Of a stretch of 64,000 nucleotides of DNA, positions 45,949 to 56,362 are shown piece after piece. The notes beneath the pieces were generated by a model. It worked only from the letters and a program-made list of their open reading frames with translations, was not told the DNA's origin and did no database searches. The position numbers and the translations under genes were made by a program. How positions within the stretch are numbered: the first letter of the stretch is position 1; the number at the start of each line of letters is the position of its first letter. This DNA comes from Ceratodon purpureus (Eukaryota; Streptophyta; Bryopsida; Pseudoditrichales; Ditrichaceae), in the NCBI GenBank assembly GCA_014871385.1, contig CM026426.1, positions 108,720,457 through 108,784,456 of the forward strand. Direction: 5' to 3'.

Positions 45949-47400
45949 TCCCGGGACACGTCTTCAGCACCCTGAGAATGTTTGACGACATCAATTACGG
46001 ACCTTGTTCTGATGTTAGATGCTACAGACACCTAGTTAGTGGTTTTTGCTCCCAGCGATCTGCTGTTTTTGATGCCACTTGATTCGGTGTGTACATAGTC
46101 AGCGCTTGCTAGATTCCTCGCAGTTTGTTTCTTTAAATACTACATTGATAGAACTTGCCTATCTCCGTCGAGGACACTGATAATCTCCTAGGTTGGTTGT
46201 TTTGACATTCCTATTTGCTTGGGTTTACACCGACTTTATCTAATGGATTGTGTTGAGAGACCGTTATTACCAATACAGCTGCAAGAATATTATATTTCAG
46301 ATAAACCCTCTTCTTGCAGTTGAATGTGCGTTTTCCATCTTAGTCTGATTTCGAGGTGCACAAGGCACTTGTTTTGCTATGTTTCTCCCCTTGTTGATAG
46401 CGAGGTATTCGTGACTTGTTATTGCAATTCTATTTGCTTTCGGTTGTTTCTAGTTTCATGTGTCTGTTTTTTATTAACCATTGCATTAGTCAAATCAGCG
46501 GTGATACGTTTCCAATCACAGTTGCTTGTGCCCGCTTCAGTTCTCTAATGCGGCAGCAATTATAGTTGAATAGAAGAGCTAGATGAACAAGGACCGTTCA
46601 TAGGGCACTAATTAACCGCATTAGAATCCCGTTGTTGTGACGGAAGTTGTACAGCTATGGCACAGTGGAGAGAGTACTGTCCGTGGGAAGGGAATTTACG
46701 AGAGTTTGCCTTCTGATCGCACTCCCTTCGCTGCTAGTTCAATTTCTTATTGTGGCGGCAGTTGCAGATGCTTATAAGTGTTACAATTTCAGGGATGAAA
46801 TTAACGGTGCTTAATTTCGGTTAAGATTCTGTTGTTGTAACGGAAGTTGTTCAGCGGTGGCGCTTATATTCCGGAAAATCTACAGTATTCCAAATTTTTC
46901 GAGTATGCACTCTAAACCGAGTTCGTTGTGGCCGGTTCAGCTCAACATTTAGACCGCGGTAGCGTTGGTATATGACCCTAAACCTGGTAATCTCAGGGAT
47001 GATGCTTGGAAATTTTAGTTAGAAGATTGAGAGGGAACAGTAAGAACTAGAGGGAAAATAAGAACTATATGCTCTGTTCTAACCTTCTTTGGAGTCCTCG
47101 GGAGTCTTAGACACTGAAGTGTCTTTGTAACTTATGCTGTCCATAACACCCCCCGCGATGCTTCAGCAACCTCTTCCTACCAGTGGCAATGAATACTTTC
47201 TTGTTGTAGCAGTTTCTATTCATTACCTGTTACGTTTCAGTGACTGGTTTAGAAAATTCCACTCCAAGATCTTGCTGTAGAATATCAACTTAACATTTTG
47301 AAATTTTTAAGGAAAATAAAAACAAGGGTCCTCAAATATCTTATCCCTGCCTATACGTAAAAGAGGCCGCATTCTATTGCAATGCAATTTCACCATTTTA
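45949..47400. other. Region downstream of the RING gene, no gene seen
   Basis: Contains a moderately repeated motif (CGGTTAAGATTCTGTTGTTG / CGCATTAGAATCCCGTTGTTG near 46610 and 46820, with GACGGAAGTTGTNCAGC) but no supported ORF. Confidence 0.45.
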
Positions 47401-47405
47401 CTCAA

Positions 47406-47407
<2 letters not shown>

Positions 47408-47455
<48 letters not shown>

Positions 47456-47492
47456 AGAAGAAGAAGAAGAAAAAGAAAAAAAAAAAAAAAAA
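47408..47492. repeat. Poly-A / (GAA)n tract
   Basis: A run of about 45 A, then GAAGAAGAAG, then about 18 A. It may be the tail of an old retroposon on the plus strand or simple slippage; I see no adjoining SINE or LINE body. Confidence 0.9.
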
Positions 47493-47879
47493 AGAGACCA
47501 CATACAGAACTCCCTGTTCATTACAACTTTCATTCCGGCCAAGAAGACCAGAGATTAGGCAATTCCTTTATTGTACACAGATGTGAAAACTGTATTAAGT
47601 GAGTTTACATTAAAATTCAAAGCCTACCCTGCTGCAAGGATAATGGCACCTAAGTAGAGCTGAAACCCTTATTCCAAATACCCTTATTCCGCTCCACTGG
47701 AAGACTTAGACTTTTGGAACGTCTCAAACCACTTAGTTCACTTACTCTGGATATAATAAATCAATTAAAAAAAGATAAACGAGTCACTCATTTTTAACAT
47801 ATTTCACCAGTCCGAAATGTTCCAAAAATAACTGAGAATAAAGTAATGCCGAAATATCAAACAGAAGGCTACAAGCATC

Positions 47880-48260
47880 TGAGCAAAGCATAAAGACGAA
47901 GGGGATGAAGATGAAGGAAAGGAAGATGAAGGAAATGAAGATGAAGGAGATAAAGAGAGGTGAAGAGAAATGGGAGGTCGGAGAAAGACGAAAGGGATAA
48001 CAAAATCAAATTGGGGGGAAGAGAATAGAGACAGATGAAGGGCGTAGGATGAAGGAAATGAAGGAAGGGGAAGGGAATAGGATGAAGGAAATAAAGGAAG
48101 AAGAAGGGAATAGGATGAAGGAAATAAAGGAAGAAGAAGCCTACTAAAAATAAATAAAAATGGGAGAAAGGTGAAACTTGAAGGAAAAAAAGAGAGATGT
48201 CGGGAATAAGGAGAGAGGAAATGAATAAAGATGAAGGAAATTGTAGGTACAAGAAAGAAT
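47880..48260. repeat. GA-rich minisatellite (ATGAAGGAAATAAAGGAAG)n
   Basis: Degenerate units of about 19-45 bp with GAAGGGAATAGGATGAAGG. It is purine-rich on plus, the opposite polarity to the CT-rich array at 42640-43230 on the other side of the RING gene. Confidence 0.85.
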
Positions 48261-48284
48261 AAGGGAATAAAAGTTACTATATCC

Positions 48285-48745
48285 AAATGAATCCACCTAT
48301 ATTACTATTTAAATAATACTGTATTTCTTAGCTGATATAATCTTTACAAGTGGGGTTTTTTAAATAACACTTCTGGAGTTATAATGTCATCCTCCACACT
48401 ATATAATCTTCTTGTATCACACCAAGGTTACTATTTGAAGAAATATTTGAAGAAATACTTCATATATATTGGTAGCCAATCTAATTATGACATGTGTTTT
48501 TTATTCCTATGATTTTTTTAATAGAGTACTCTGGAGAGTATGATGTCATCTTTGTTACTATGTACTATTTTTGTATTATCCACCTAGATTAACCTTTAAT
48601 AAATAGTTATTTCTTAGCCAATCTAATTATAACAAATGGTTTTTTGAACGCACACATTAGGGCCCTATGATGTCATCCTTGTCTCAATATATACTTCTTG
48701 TATTATTCACCTTGATTAGCCAATTCGTGAAGAATTACGATATGC
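48285..48745 (+). repeat. Right inverted array of AT-rich about 150-bp units
   Basis: Three units with TTAGCCAATCTAATTATAAC, ATGATGTCATCCTTG and TTGTATTATTCACCTTGATT-like pieces. Each is the inverse complement of parts of 39150-39620. Confidence 0.7.
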
Positions 48746-50150
48746 ATTGATTGGAGTATAAAATTCTTGGATATATACAGTGTATCCCCATTCTTGTTTT
48801 TTTACGTGGCCGCATTCAATGAATTAATATTTGTGGACTCATGAATCATGATTGAAAATAATTAGGTCTATTTCCAATTCAAAATTGAAATGGAAAATGC
48901 CAAAAAGATGCCCATGAATTTGTACGTCCAACAATAGTCAAGTTCTTTGAAAAAGCAATAACAACCATTAAGATAAATACCATTCAATTTCTAAAACTAA
49001 ATTAAATAACTCTTTAATTTATACGCTAATTAGTTTAACTTTATTCTTTATTTTCTTGGGTAAAAAATACGAATACAAAATACCAATTTGTCCAAAGAAA
49101 ACGAATATTTTTTCAATAATTCCTGATATTAGTTATAATGATTTGTACTATCACAATTCAGGTATTAATATTATTTATAATAATTAAGGGGCTTTTTAAT
49201 TTACTTCGCATATCTTTCTAAGTTTGGATTACCATAACTGAAATCCTGTTATATTGAACATAATCCCCGATATTTTATAATTTCTTAATGAACCCAAATG
49301 AAATTTAAAAAGAATAAAAATAGAACATCAACGCTTTCTAGTTTTTTATAAACAACTAATCTTCCTGCGCTAAAGCATCACAACCAAAACCCAGAAATAA
49401 CGACGCCGGCCATCACCACACTTGCATGTAATCCGGAGGTTATTTTAGCATACTACAAGGACTGTTGATTTTAAGCCATGCTTCACGAAGACTTCTTACT
49501 GGCATCAAGATTCATACGATTCACATCGGGACATTGAGTAAACCAATTACATGCTTCATGCTGTCACTGCTTCAGCAAACCAACCGACGACATCATGCTT
49601 CTGGTGTTCCATCAAAGACTGAGAATCTCGTCTAAGTCCCCATCTCACCACTCCCCAAGCATGACCACCCACTACAAACTAGCTCGAAGATAACAATGGC
49701 ATTGAGAACCTCTGAAGCAGTATGAGTTATGAGTAATTATATACAAAAACAAAATATTCGCACAAAAATTGGTTGCTTCAAAAACAACATGTCTGCAACA
49801 TCCTACCGCGTCGCAGTGTTCCAGCACTACACCGAACAGTATCTCTCTTGAATGGTAAACACAACGCGGATCCCGCCTAAACCTACTGCTGTATTAGCCA
49901 AACCAGGTACGAGGTTCTAACTGCATATAGGACTATGCCAAGACAAAATTACTGCAGGTACGTCGCAGCAGCATCAACGAGGCACCATCTTCACTCTCCC
50001 GTTTGGTGGCAAAACAGCTCCGATTTCGTTACTCCCTTCAAGTCGGCGGTTAATCTGAAACAAAATACGGCAAAAGGATGGTCAGAACATATCTGCAAGA
50101 CTGCAACTAATTCCTTTTCCAAAGCGGTACACTCTTACTCAGCATGCTTA
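48746..50150. other. AT-rich region, no gene seen
   Basis: No supported ORF, RNA or repeat array. Confidence 0.5.
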
Positions 50151-51286
50151 CTAATCCAAATTTCGAGGACGCACCTTCCTGTCACGTAGACCGTCATGCT
50201 CAACAACAAGGTCGTAAGATTCCGGAATGTGATCCCGCGACAACACAATCGCAATCTCCTCCCGTATGTGCGCCACTGGCCATGTCTTTCCCACCTCAAA
50301 CGCCGGTAACACCTCGTCGCCTAACGTCACAATGCATCTCACCATGTCTGGTATGACCACCTAATCCATTGCCACCCAGTTCTGAGCTCCCTCACACCGA
50401 AACCTCACATAGCAGAAGGTCATGTACAACGTTTGGCGTGCAACATGGAAACGGAACGTGATGCTCCTACGGCTGACTACGGACTTCACGATGTCATGTC
50501 CAACCTGCCACTTCTCATCCCACCCGACGTCCATCAAATTGGCCAGGAGCCTCTCTGAAGGCTCGTTGAAAATGTACATCGCACGGGTGCGCCGGATATC
50601 GTTAGCAACACCGAATAGATCAGCCATAATATGAATTGGCATAAACCACTAGACACGTCCTACTTTGCTACCAGTTCCGCCCTTCATTGCTGAAGCAATG
50701 TCCATAGCTAGCTTCAAGCGGAATGCTTCTGATGTATGCATATCCGGGACAGGCCATGCGGCATCAGTGAGATCGGGGAGGGGGAGAGGTTCCAGACTCC
50801 CATACAACTCCTCCCCAGATCGTGGAACATAAACGGCCTTCAAAAAGAAGGTCCTGTTCTCAAGCAATTGCTTGTGGCTGCGTCCATTGCGACCAGCCTC
50901 TCCAACCTCGTGGTGCACAACTAAAATGACATCCAGGATCGATGAAGGTGGCACCCAGTCGTTCCAATAGGAAGCATACAAGAGGTTGCATGCACGTGGC
51001 TCAGAGGCTGAGACAACAGGGTCCAGATGAAGCTGCCGCCGTTGATACGCATGGCGCACCTGGATAGCATCGAGCTTGATCACGTGCCTCCCACGCCGCA
51101 TTGAAGAAGTCCACCTGAGCCTAAGACCTCAGCTTTCCAGGCACCTGCAAATGACTCATCCCCATGAGTGCGTGCATCCCGAGCCCACGGTCCCCGATTA
51201 GCTGCCTTCAACGCCACCCATGACCCAACCTCGACACGCTTAGGAATCCATCTCCCATGACTATCTTGTGAGTTGAACAAAACCAC
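50151..51286 (-). pseudogene. Degenerate unrecognised coding region
   Basis: A minus frame runs 51101-50151 with only two TAG codons (50649-50651, 50361-50363). It encodes IKLDAIQVRHAYQRRQLHLD, NDWVPPSSILDVILVVHHEV, then IMADLFGVANDIRRTRAMYI and VRCIVTLGDEVLPAFEVGKT. Upstream, in another frame (51286-51080), GRWIPKRVEVGSWVALKAAN seems to belong to the same product. GC content and continuity after the stops suggest an old gene broken by nonsense codons and a frameshift or intron. No family recognised. Confidence 0.45.
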
Positions 51287-51289
51287 GCT

Positions 51290-51957
51290 CTACACTTCTG
51301 CAGCAGGTTGAACCACCTTGACATCGATCGCCTACTCCATGACTGCGCTCAACATCCCTTTCTGATTTTTATAAGCTCTCCAAAATTGGACAACCTCAGC
51401 CTCTAAAGGGAACAGTTCACTGTTAAGTATACTTGCAGTACTAAACTACCTCTCTCAAACAGGGCCCCGAACTCAACAATTTGCGGCAGTCCTCACTAAC
51501 GGTCACAGCCTAATCTGAACTAACCACTTTGTGGCCGCACAGTGCAGCAAAGGCAGCCTCTGATGGCAACCGTTTGCTTCCACAACTTGACTCACTCAAA
51601 TTCACATGAACTGAAATTAAATTGCCTCATTCAGTTGAACTACTATCGTCCCGCTGAACTCTCAAAACCGGATAATGCTCAGTCACATGCTACACATAGC
51701 AGAGTCAGCGTGCCTCCCGCCAAGACTATCCATATCTAAGCTGATTGTCCTCCACGGTCGTCAATTAACATATTCATGTTTTAATTAAAAAATGAATTCC
51801 CAATTGCACTCTCGGCTGTGCAACTGTCTCGCTCACGTCCTCGCAGACTCATATTCTTGAATTTTTATATTCCGACCCACTCCGGCTCCCTACGCTCAGC
51901 AGTTGTAGCTTGTCCACGTTATACCAAACGCCCTCGGATTTCTACTGGCCTAAACCC
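51290..51957. other. Spacer, no gene seen
   Basis: Nothing supported. May be part of the copia remnant that starts just right of it. Confidence 0.4.
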
Positions 51958-52398
51958 TTACAGAATCCAGTCGTCACGCAATGTGGCACCATGGGTGATG
52001 ACACACCCTGGTTGCCGGTACCGTCCCACACCCCAAACAAAGGCTGCCCGGCAGGGGCCTTGTGGTGACTTCAAACTTGTTCTAATGCACAATGTCTTCC
52101 ATGCTTCCGTTGGCCCTTTGCAATTCCGAATGTGGGCAAGTTGGTTGTCCACCAAATTGAGCCCTATAACGGACATGGCCTTCTTCACACGGCGATTGTA
52201 CTCCTTGATAGCCTTTGGATCCATCTTGATGTTCTTTTCATTGTCGGCTTCACTTGGTGGAGGCTTCTCTGTGCCTTCTACAATCTCCCAAAGGTCCATG
52301 GACTCCAACACCATCTCCATCTTGAACTTCCAAAGGCTAAAGTTCTCCCCCTTGAACTTGTCAATGGTCCTAGCACTTTCATTGTCAAATGTAGCCAT
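51958..52398 (-). pseudogene. Ty1/copia retrotransposon gag fragment
   Basis: From ATG 52398 the frame encodes FDNESARTIDKFKGENFSLW then KFKMEMVLESMDLWEIVEGT and NQLAHIRNCKGPTEAWKTLC, the DUF4219/Retrotran_gag_2 (UBN2) pattern of plant copia gag. Homology stops after AWKTLC (about 52095); the following residues do not fit gag and no zinc knuckle, protease, integrase or RT is seen. So the element is truncated or internally deleted. Confidence 0.85.
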
Positions 52399-52429
52399 GG
52401 TTACACTCAATATGCCAAGATCAGCCCCT

Positions 52430-53596
52430 CTTAGCTCTCAATGTGCACTATGGCACCTCTATACTCACTTTGAGCCCCTTCTAGACTCCAAGGTGTTTCT
52501 ACACACCTCTCACACTCACATCAGCCCCTACAAGGCTCTCATACTCATGTAAGCACCTCCCACTAGCAAATCAGCCCTTATAAGGCCCTAGTGTGTGAGT
52601 GCACACTCCAATCAATCAAATTGAGTCCCTTCTAGCTCAAATGTGCAATAATTCACTTCAAGCACTCAAGTCCTCTCACAATGAACTCAAATGCAAACCT
52701 TTGTACCTCACTCAAATATATCTCCCCTTTCTTTGCTCCTACATGCAAAAATGGCCTTCAATGACTTCAGAGAGCATCACCTAGACTCCAATGTGCATCT
52801 ATGCACCTCAATCACTCAAATCAGCACCTTTAGAGAGCAAGCAAGGACATCCACAATGTTTGAACACTTACAAGGTCCAAAAGCTTTGAATGAGCACCTC
52901 CACCACTCTTGCAACTCTATGTGCCTCCCCAAATCTCCAAATCAACCCTTGTGCACCTCAAAGGCTCCAAATGAGCTCCTTTGCACCTCCAAGGCTCCAA
53001 ATGAGCCCTTGTGCACCTCCAATGCTCCAAATCAGCCCTTGTACACCTCCAATGCTCTAAATCAGCCCTTGTGCACCTCACACACACAATGCCTCACAAG
53101 ACCTCCTCCAAACTACTTAGCAACCAAAGAACTCTCACTTGCAACTCACATGAGTGGGCCCATAACCTATTGAAGTTAAAAGAAGAAGAGAGATGGTTGC
53201 TCTAACAAGTGTAGCACACAAAGTAGTACAAACAATGAATGGAGTGAAATATGAGCTTCTTTTGAAGCTCTTTACTTATAGTACTTGGTTGCACATCTCT
53301 AAGGGACTCTCAAGGGACATTCCAAGCCACTTGCAAGTCCCTTTAGGACACGTGGCACTCATGGCCGGCCCTAAGACTTAGCCACCACCCACTTGTCCTT
53401 CCAACCTTATCATTGACTTGGCTTAGTCAATGCAAGTGGGTTGGTCCTTATCTCTTCACCTACTCATGCCACATGTGCACCATGTGGTAAATCACCTCTC
53501 TCCCTTTTCTCCCCTTTTACTTCCCCCCTTCTAATTCTACCTCATTGCAAACTCTATTTACAATGCCTTAACTACGAGCTACCTAAACTCCAACAA
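52430..53596 (-). repeat. Copia leader and probable 5' LTR with 33-bp tandem repeat
   Basis: Upstream of gag on minus there is a leader with about five 33-bp units (CTCCAAATGAGCCCTTGTGC type, plus 52930-53095) and looser related units back to 52440. A TATA-like GTACTATAAGTA lies at plus 53274-53285 and a possible LTR start TGTTGGAGTTTAGGTAGCTC at about 53597. I could not find a second LTR or a clear primer-binding site. Confidence 0.5.
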
Positions 53597-53999
53597 CCTC
53601 CTACACACAGCCCAAACGCCACAACCCAATTATGTCAGAATTTTGGTGACGAGATTGATCATCGCAACTGAGACATAACCCCCAAATCACAAGAATTTGA
53701 CTCACCAGATTGCATGATAACACCCCAGCTCTCGAGCTAAAAAGTAGCCTGAGTATCAAATCCTAAAGCCTGGCAAGCCACATTGAATGTGTGGCTCAAC
53801 GAGCTCGACGTAACAGGCAGGCGAGTCTCCAAGAGCACCTACACAGTTTCTTCACTGAATTTCTGGTTGCTGGTGGTGGCATGGCGTGGGATGAGCAAGT
53901 GTTTCGCGTGTTTGAGGTTGCTTGGCGTAGTGTATGCTCATCCCCCCTGTGAAGACCCCTTGATCCTGAATTAACCACTATTCCAGCCCTTCCATGCTG
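53597..53999. other. Spacer, no gene seen
   Basis: Short non-conserved ORFs only. Confidence 0.4.
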
Positions 54000-54545
54000 C
54001 ACCGTTACCATTTGGCTCTGGCAACCACATTCCTGGCGGAGATGAACGAGCCAAGATACCTAAACAACACGGTCATGGCCGGGTTGTATGGGGATGGCGG
54101 GCTCAATTCCATCAGCGAGAACATGGACATGGAGCGCGTGGGCAAGAACGGAAATACCTCGAGTTACAAAGACTATGAGCACTACATGGCGCCGGAGAAT
54201 GACTTCGCCCGTCGCCTTGCCTTTTGTGCCAGCCTTTGCAAGGAGGAGGCCATTTCTGGAAGCATGTTGCGTCAGTCGAGCATGCCGTCTGTGGGATTGT
54301 CGCATCTGAACACCTCAATGTTGGACAGGATGGCGGAAAACGGCTCCGACAAGAGCAGCTCGAGAAATTCAGATGATAACAACCATCTCATCAACGGCAA
54401 CACGGTGTCGATGTACTCGCAAGATGACTATCTTGTATTATCAAACTCCTCGTTCTGTTCAGAAGAAGAATTCTTATGCTTGTTCGAGCTATTTCGGGGT
54501 GAGGGTGAGCACTTGAAGCTGAGCAATCGACTTTACCGTGGTTGA
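54000..54545 (+). CDS. Unrecognised ORF, possible captured exon
   Basis: The open frame has plausible composition: HLALATTFLAEMNEPRYLNN, DMERVGKNGNTSSYKDYEHY, FARRLAFCASLCKEEAISGS, then a Ser/Asn/Asp-rich part with SSRNSDDNNHLINGNT. The Asn/Ser-rich, acidic character resembles regions of plant regulatory proteins, but I recognise no domain. Its first Met is uncertain. It ends TGA at 54543-54545 and is followed by ACACAAGCC-type short repeats. Confidence 0.4.
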   Translation, partial: HRYHLALATTFLAEMNEPRYLNNTVMAGLYGDGGLNSISENMDMERVGKNGNTSSYKDYEHYMAPENDFARRLAFCASLCKEEAISGSMLRQSSMPSVGLSHLNTSMLDRMAENGSDKSSSRNSDDNNHLINGNTVSMYSQDDYLVLSNSSFCSEEEFLCLFELFRGEGEHLKLSNRLYRG

Positions 54546-55239
54546 AGACACAAGCCCCACACAAGCCAGACACAAGCTCCACACAAGCAGACACAAGCCC
54601 CACACAAGCCAGGTTTGATCACCCCAAAAAAATTCAAAAATGATAACTAGAGTCAGGTAAATCCACGACTTTCACATGCATCTTCAGTGTACTCCTCCCG
54701 AGTGGTTACCTACATCTTCACGGTACTCCTCCGGAGTGGTTGCTCCCCGCTCGGGACCTCCTTGTTGCAGCGCGGCGCCCCTTCCACCATCATCAAACCC
54801 TAATCCCAACGGCCCTTCCCCGCTCCAACTCCGGCATCTCGGCACGTCCCAGCTCCCAACCTCGCTGTCTTCCCGCTCATTCCGCCGACTCCCTCCTCGG
54901 CGGTCTCCCTCCTCGACAGGGATATCGACAGGGATAGACCCCTCCCACACATCGTCGTCTTCCCTCTCTTCCCCCCACACTAGGTCCCTCTTCCTTGTCC
55001 CAATCCCTCCCCTCCCTCTCCAACGCCATTCCCCCTCTCTCCAACTCCCCTCCCCCTCTCATTGACTCCCCTCCACCTCTCCTTGCCGTACCTCTCCTCC
55101 TCCTTCCTACACCTCCCCCCTCTCCCTGCAGCACCTCCCCCTCTCCCTATAGTGACCACGTTAGTGACAACAAGGGGATGCCACGCCCGAAGTTGTTGCT
55201 GGAATCCCGCGTCACCCACATATTTCAAATCAATTTACA
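54546..55239. other. Low-complexity C/T-rich region
   Basis: 54546-54610 has ACAAGCCCCACACAAGCAGA repeats. 54680-55170 is CCTCCC-rich and yields overlapping Pro/Ser-rich and Gly/Arg/Glu-rich frames on opposite strands, none convincing. Confidence 0.5.
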
Positions 55240-55890
55240 TTGAAGGAATTTGTGCGACCTCGAACCACTAGTACACCACCATCTATTCGGACACCCAATT
55301 CTCCACAGCAAGTGTCACGCCAAGCAAGTTCATCCCCCCTAGGTTGCCCCTGCAGACCCTTGGCACATCGAGGCGACCTAAATCCGAGACAATGCACATC
55401 AGAGGTTCCGGACACTCAAGAATCTGCTATGAATACAATGCCGCCTAAAGGTTGATGTATCATTGGGCAAATATTACTTCCTTGTTGTAATTGCTTCGAT
55501 ATAGGAAGAAGAGTGAATGAACGTGAATTTCATGTTTGTCTTAAGTACGTTGGTTCATTGACCTGGTTGAGAAAAGATCTTATTTGATTGTATTGATGCA
55601 GTTCCCCGTCCTCTTTTGAAGAAAAAAAATGTATCGCATGGATTTACGAACGTAGCAAGTAATTTGGTAAGACCACAGCTTGGAGCTTCATCTGTCACTA
55701 GGAATGCTTCAAGAAACACATTGTTGAATACAACACCCACACCGCCAATGGAGAAGAATGTAGAAAGATATTCCAAACCTCATGCTGTTGCCCGTGCTTT
55801 GCAACAGGATGTAGTAGAAAGCAATCTAGACCGGGACTCTATTGAAGGAAATCAGCACATTCGTACCACTAAGGTAGCAGCACCCATAAC
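55240..55890 (+). pseudogene. Two candidate exons of a TnpA-like or unknown gene
   Basis: Exon-like stretch one (about 55241-55448) follows ATTGAAG and encodes EFVRPRTTSTPPSIRTPNSP; it ends CTAAAG|GTTGAT. Stretch two (55602-55872) follows GATGCAG and encodes VPRPLLKKKNVSHGFTNVAS...NTTPTPPMEKNVERYSKPHA, with AAG|GTAGCA at its end. The Pro/Ser/Arg-rich composition is like the N-terminal part of CACTA TnpA-like proteins, but no diagnostic domain is present. An isolated fragment. Confidence 0.35.
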
Positions 55891-56362
55891 CATAGAAATA
55901 AGAATTTTAAGGTAGTGAAAGTGACTTTTCAAGAATGAAAATAATATTGTTGGATTAGCAACAAGAAATGAAAAATATTGATATAAGTTTGGAAGCTTCA
56001 ATCACAAGCATGTAATCACTGCAAATTTTCAAAGTGCGATTCCAAGATAAATCCATGGTTGTCTATAGCAGCCTCTAAAAGTGAATGAACATGTAGCTTT
56101 TACTGGAATTGAAGTATCACTATACCAATTGAGGTAGTCCCCAAAAAAGTTAGATACACAACCAGAATGCATGTTGGAGTGGTTAAAAATTCCAAACTAT
56201 ATCAACTCTAAAGCTGCGTCAGAGAAAGTGAGGAATAGTCCTCTGCCACATGGAGTGGTAATAATATGTGTTCTCAAAACCGTCAAGAAATGCATGGGCA
56301 CCAGTAGGTGGGAGCTCAAAAAAGAAAAAGGGGCTGCGCCCATGTCCACCCAACTATAGCCC
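55891..56362. other. Spacer, no gene seen
   Basis: Nothing supported. Confidence 0.4.

Larger units (their letters stand above)
39150..48745. mobile_element. Possible large element bounded by inverted arrays of AT-rich units
   Basis: 39150-39620 and 48285-48745 carry the same family of about 150-bp units (ATGATGTCATxCTTGxCACTATATA, TTAGCCAATCTAATTATAAC, TTATTATCCACCT) in opposite orientation. Between them lie CT-rich (42640-43230) and GA-rich (47880-48260) minisatellites, also in opposite orientation, and one gene with a RING finger (44470-45948). I could not define exact ends or a target duplication, so the element is a hypothesis; two independent insertions of a repeat family could also produce it. 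Confidence 0.45.

Noticed and set aside
47307-47586. Poly-Phe / poly-Lys ORFs
   Set aside because: Homopolymer A/T run.
54684-55243. Overlapping Pro/Ser and Gly/Arg-rich ORFs on both strands
   Set aside because: CCTCCC-rich low-complexity DNA opens several frames at once; no conserved product.
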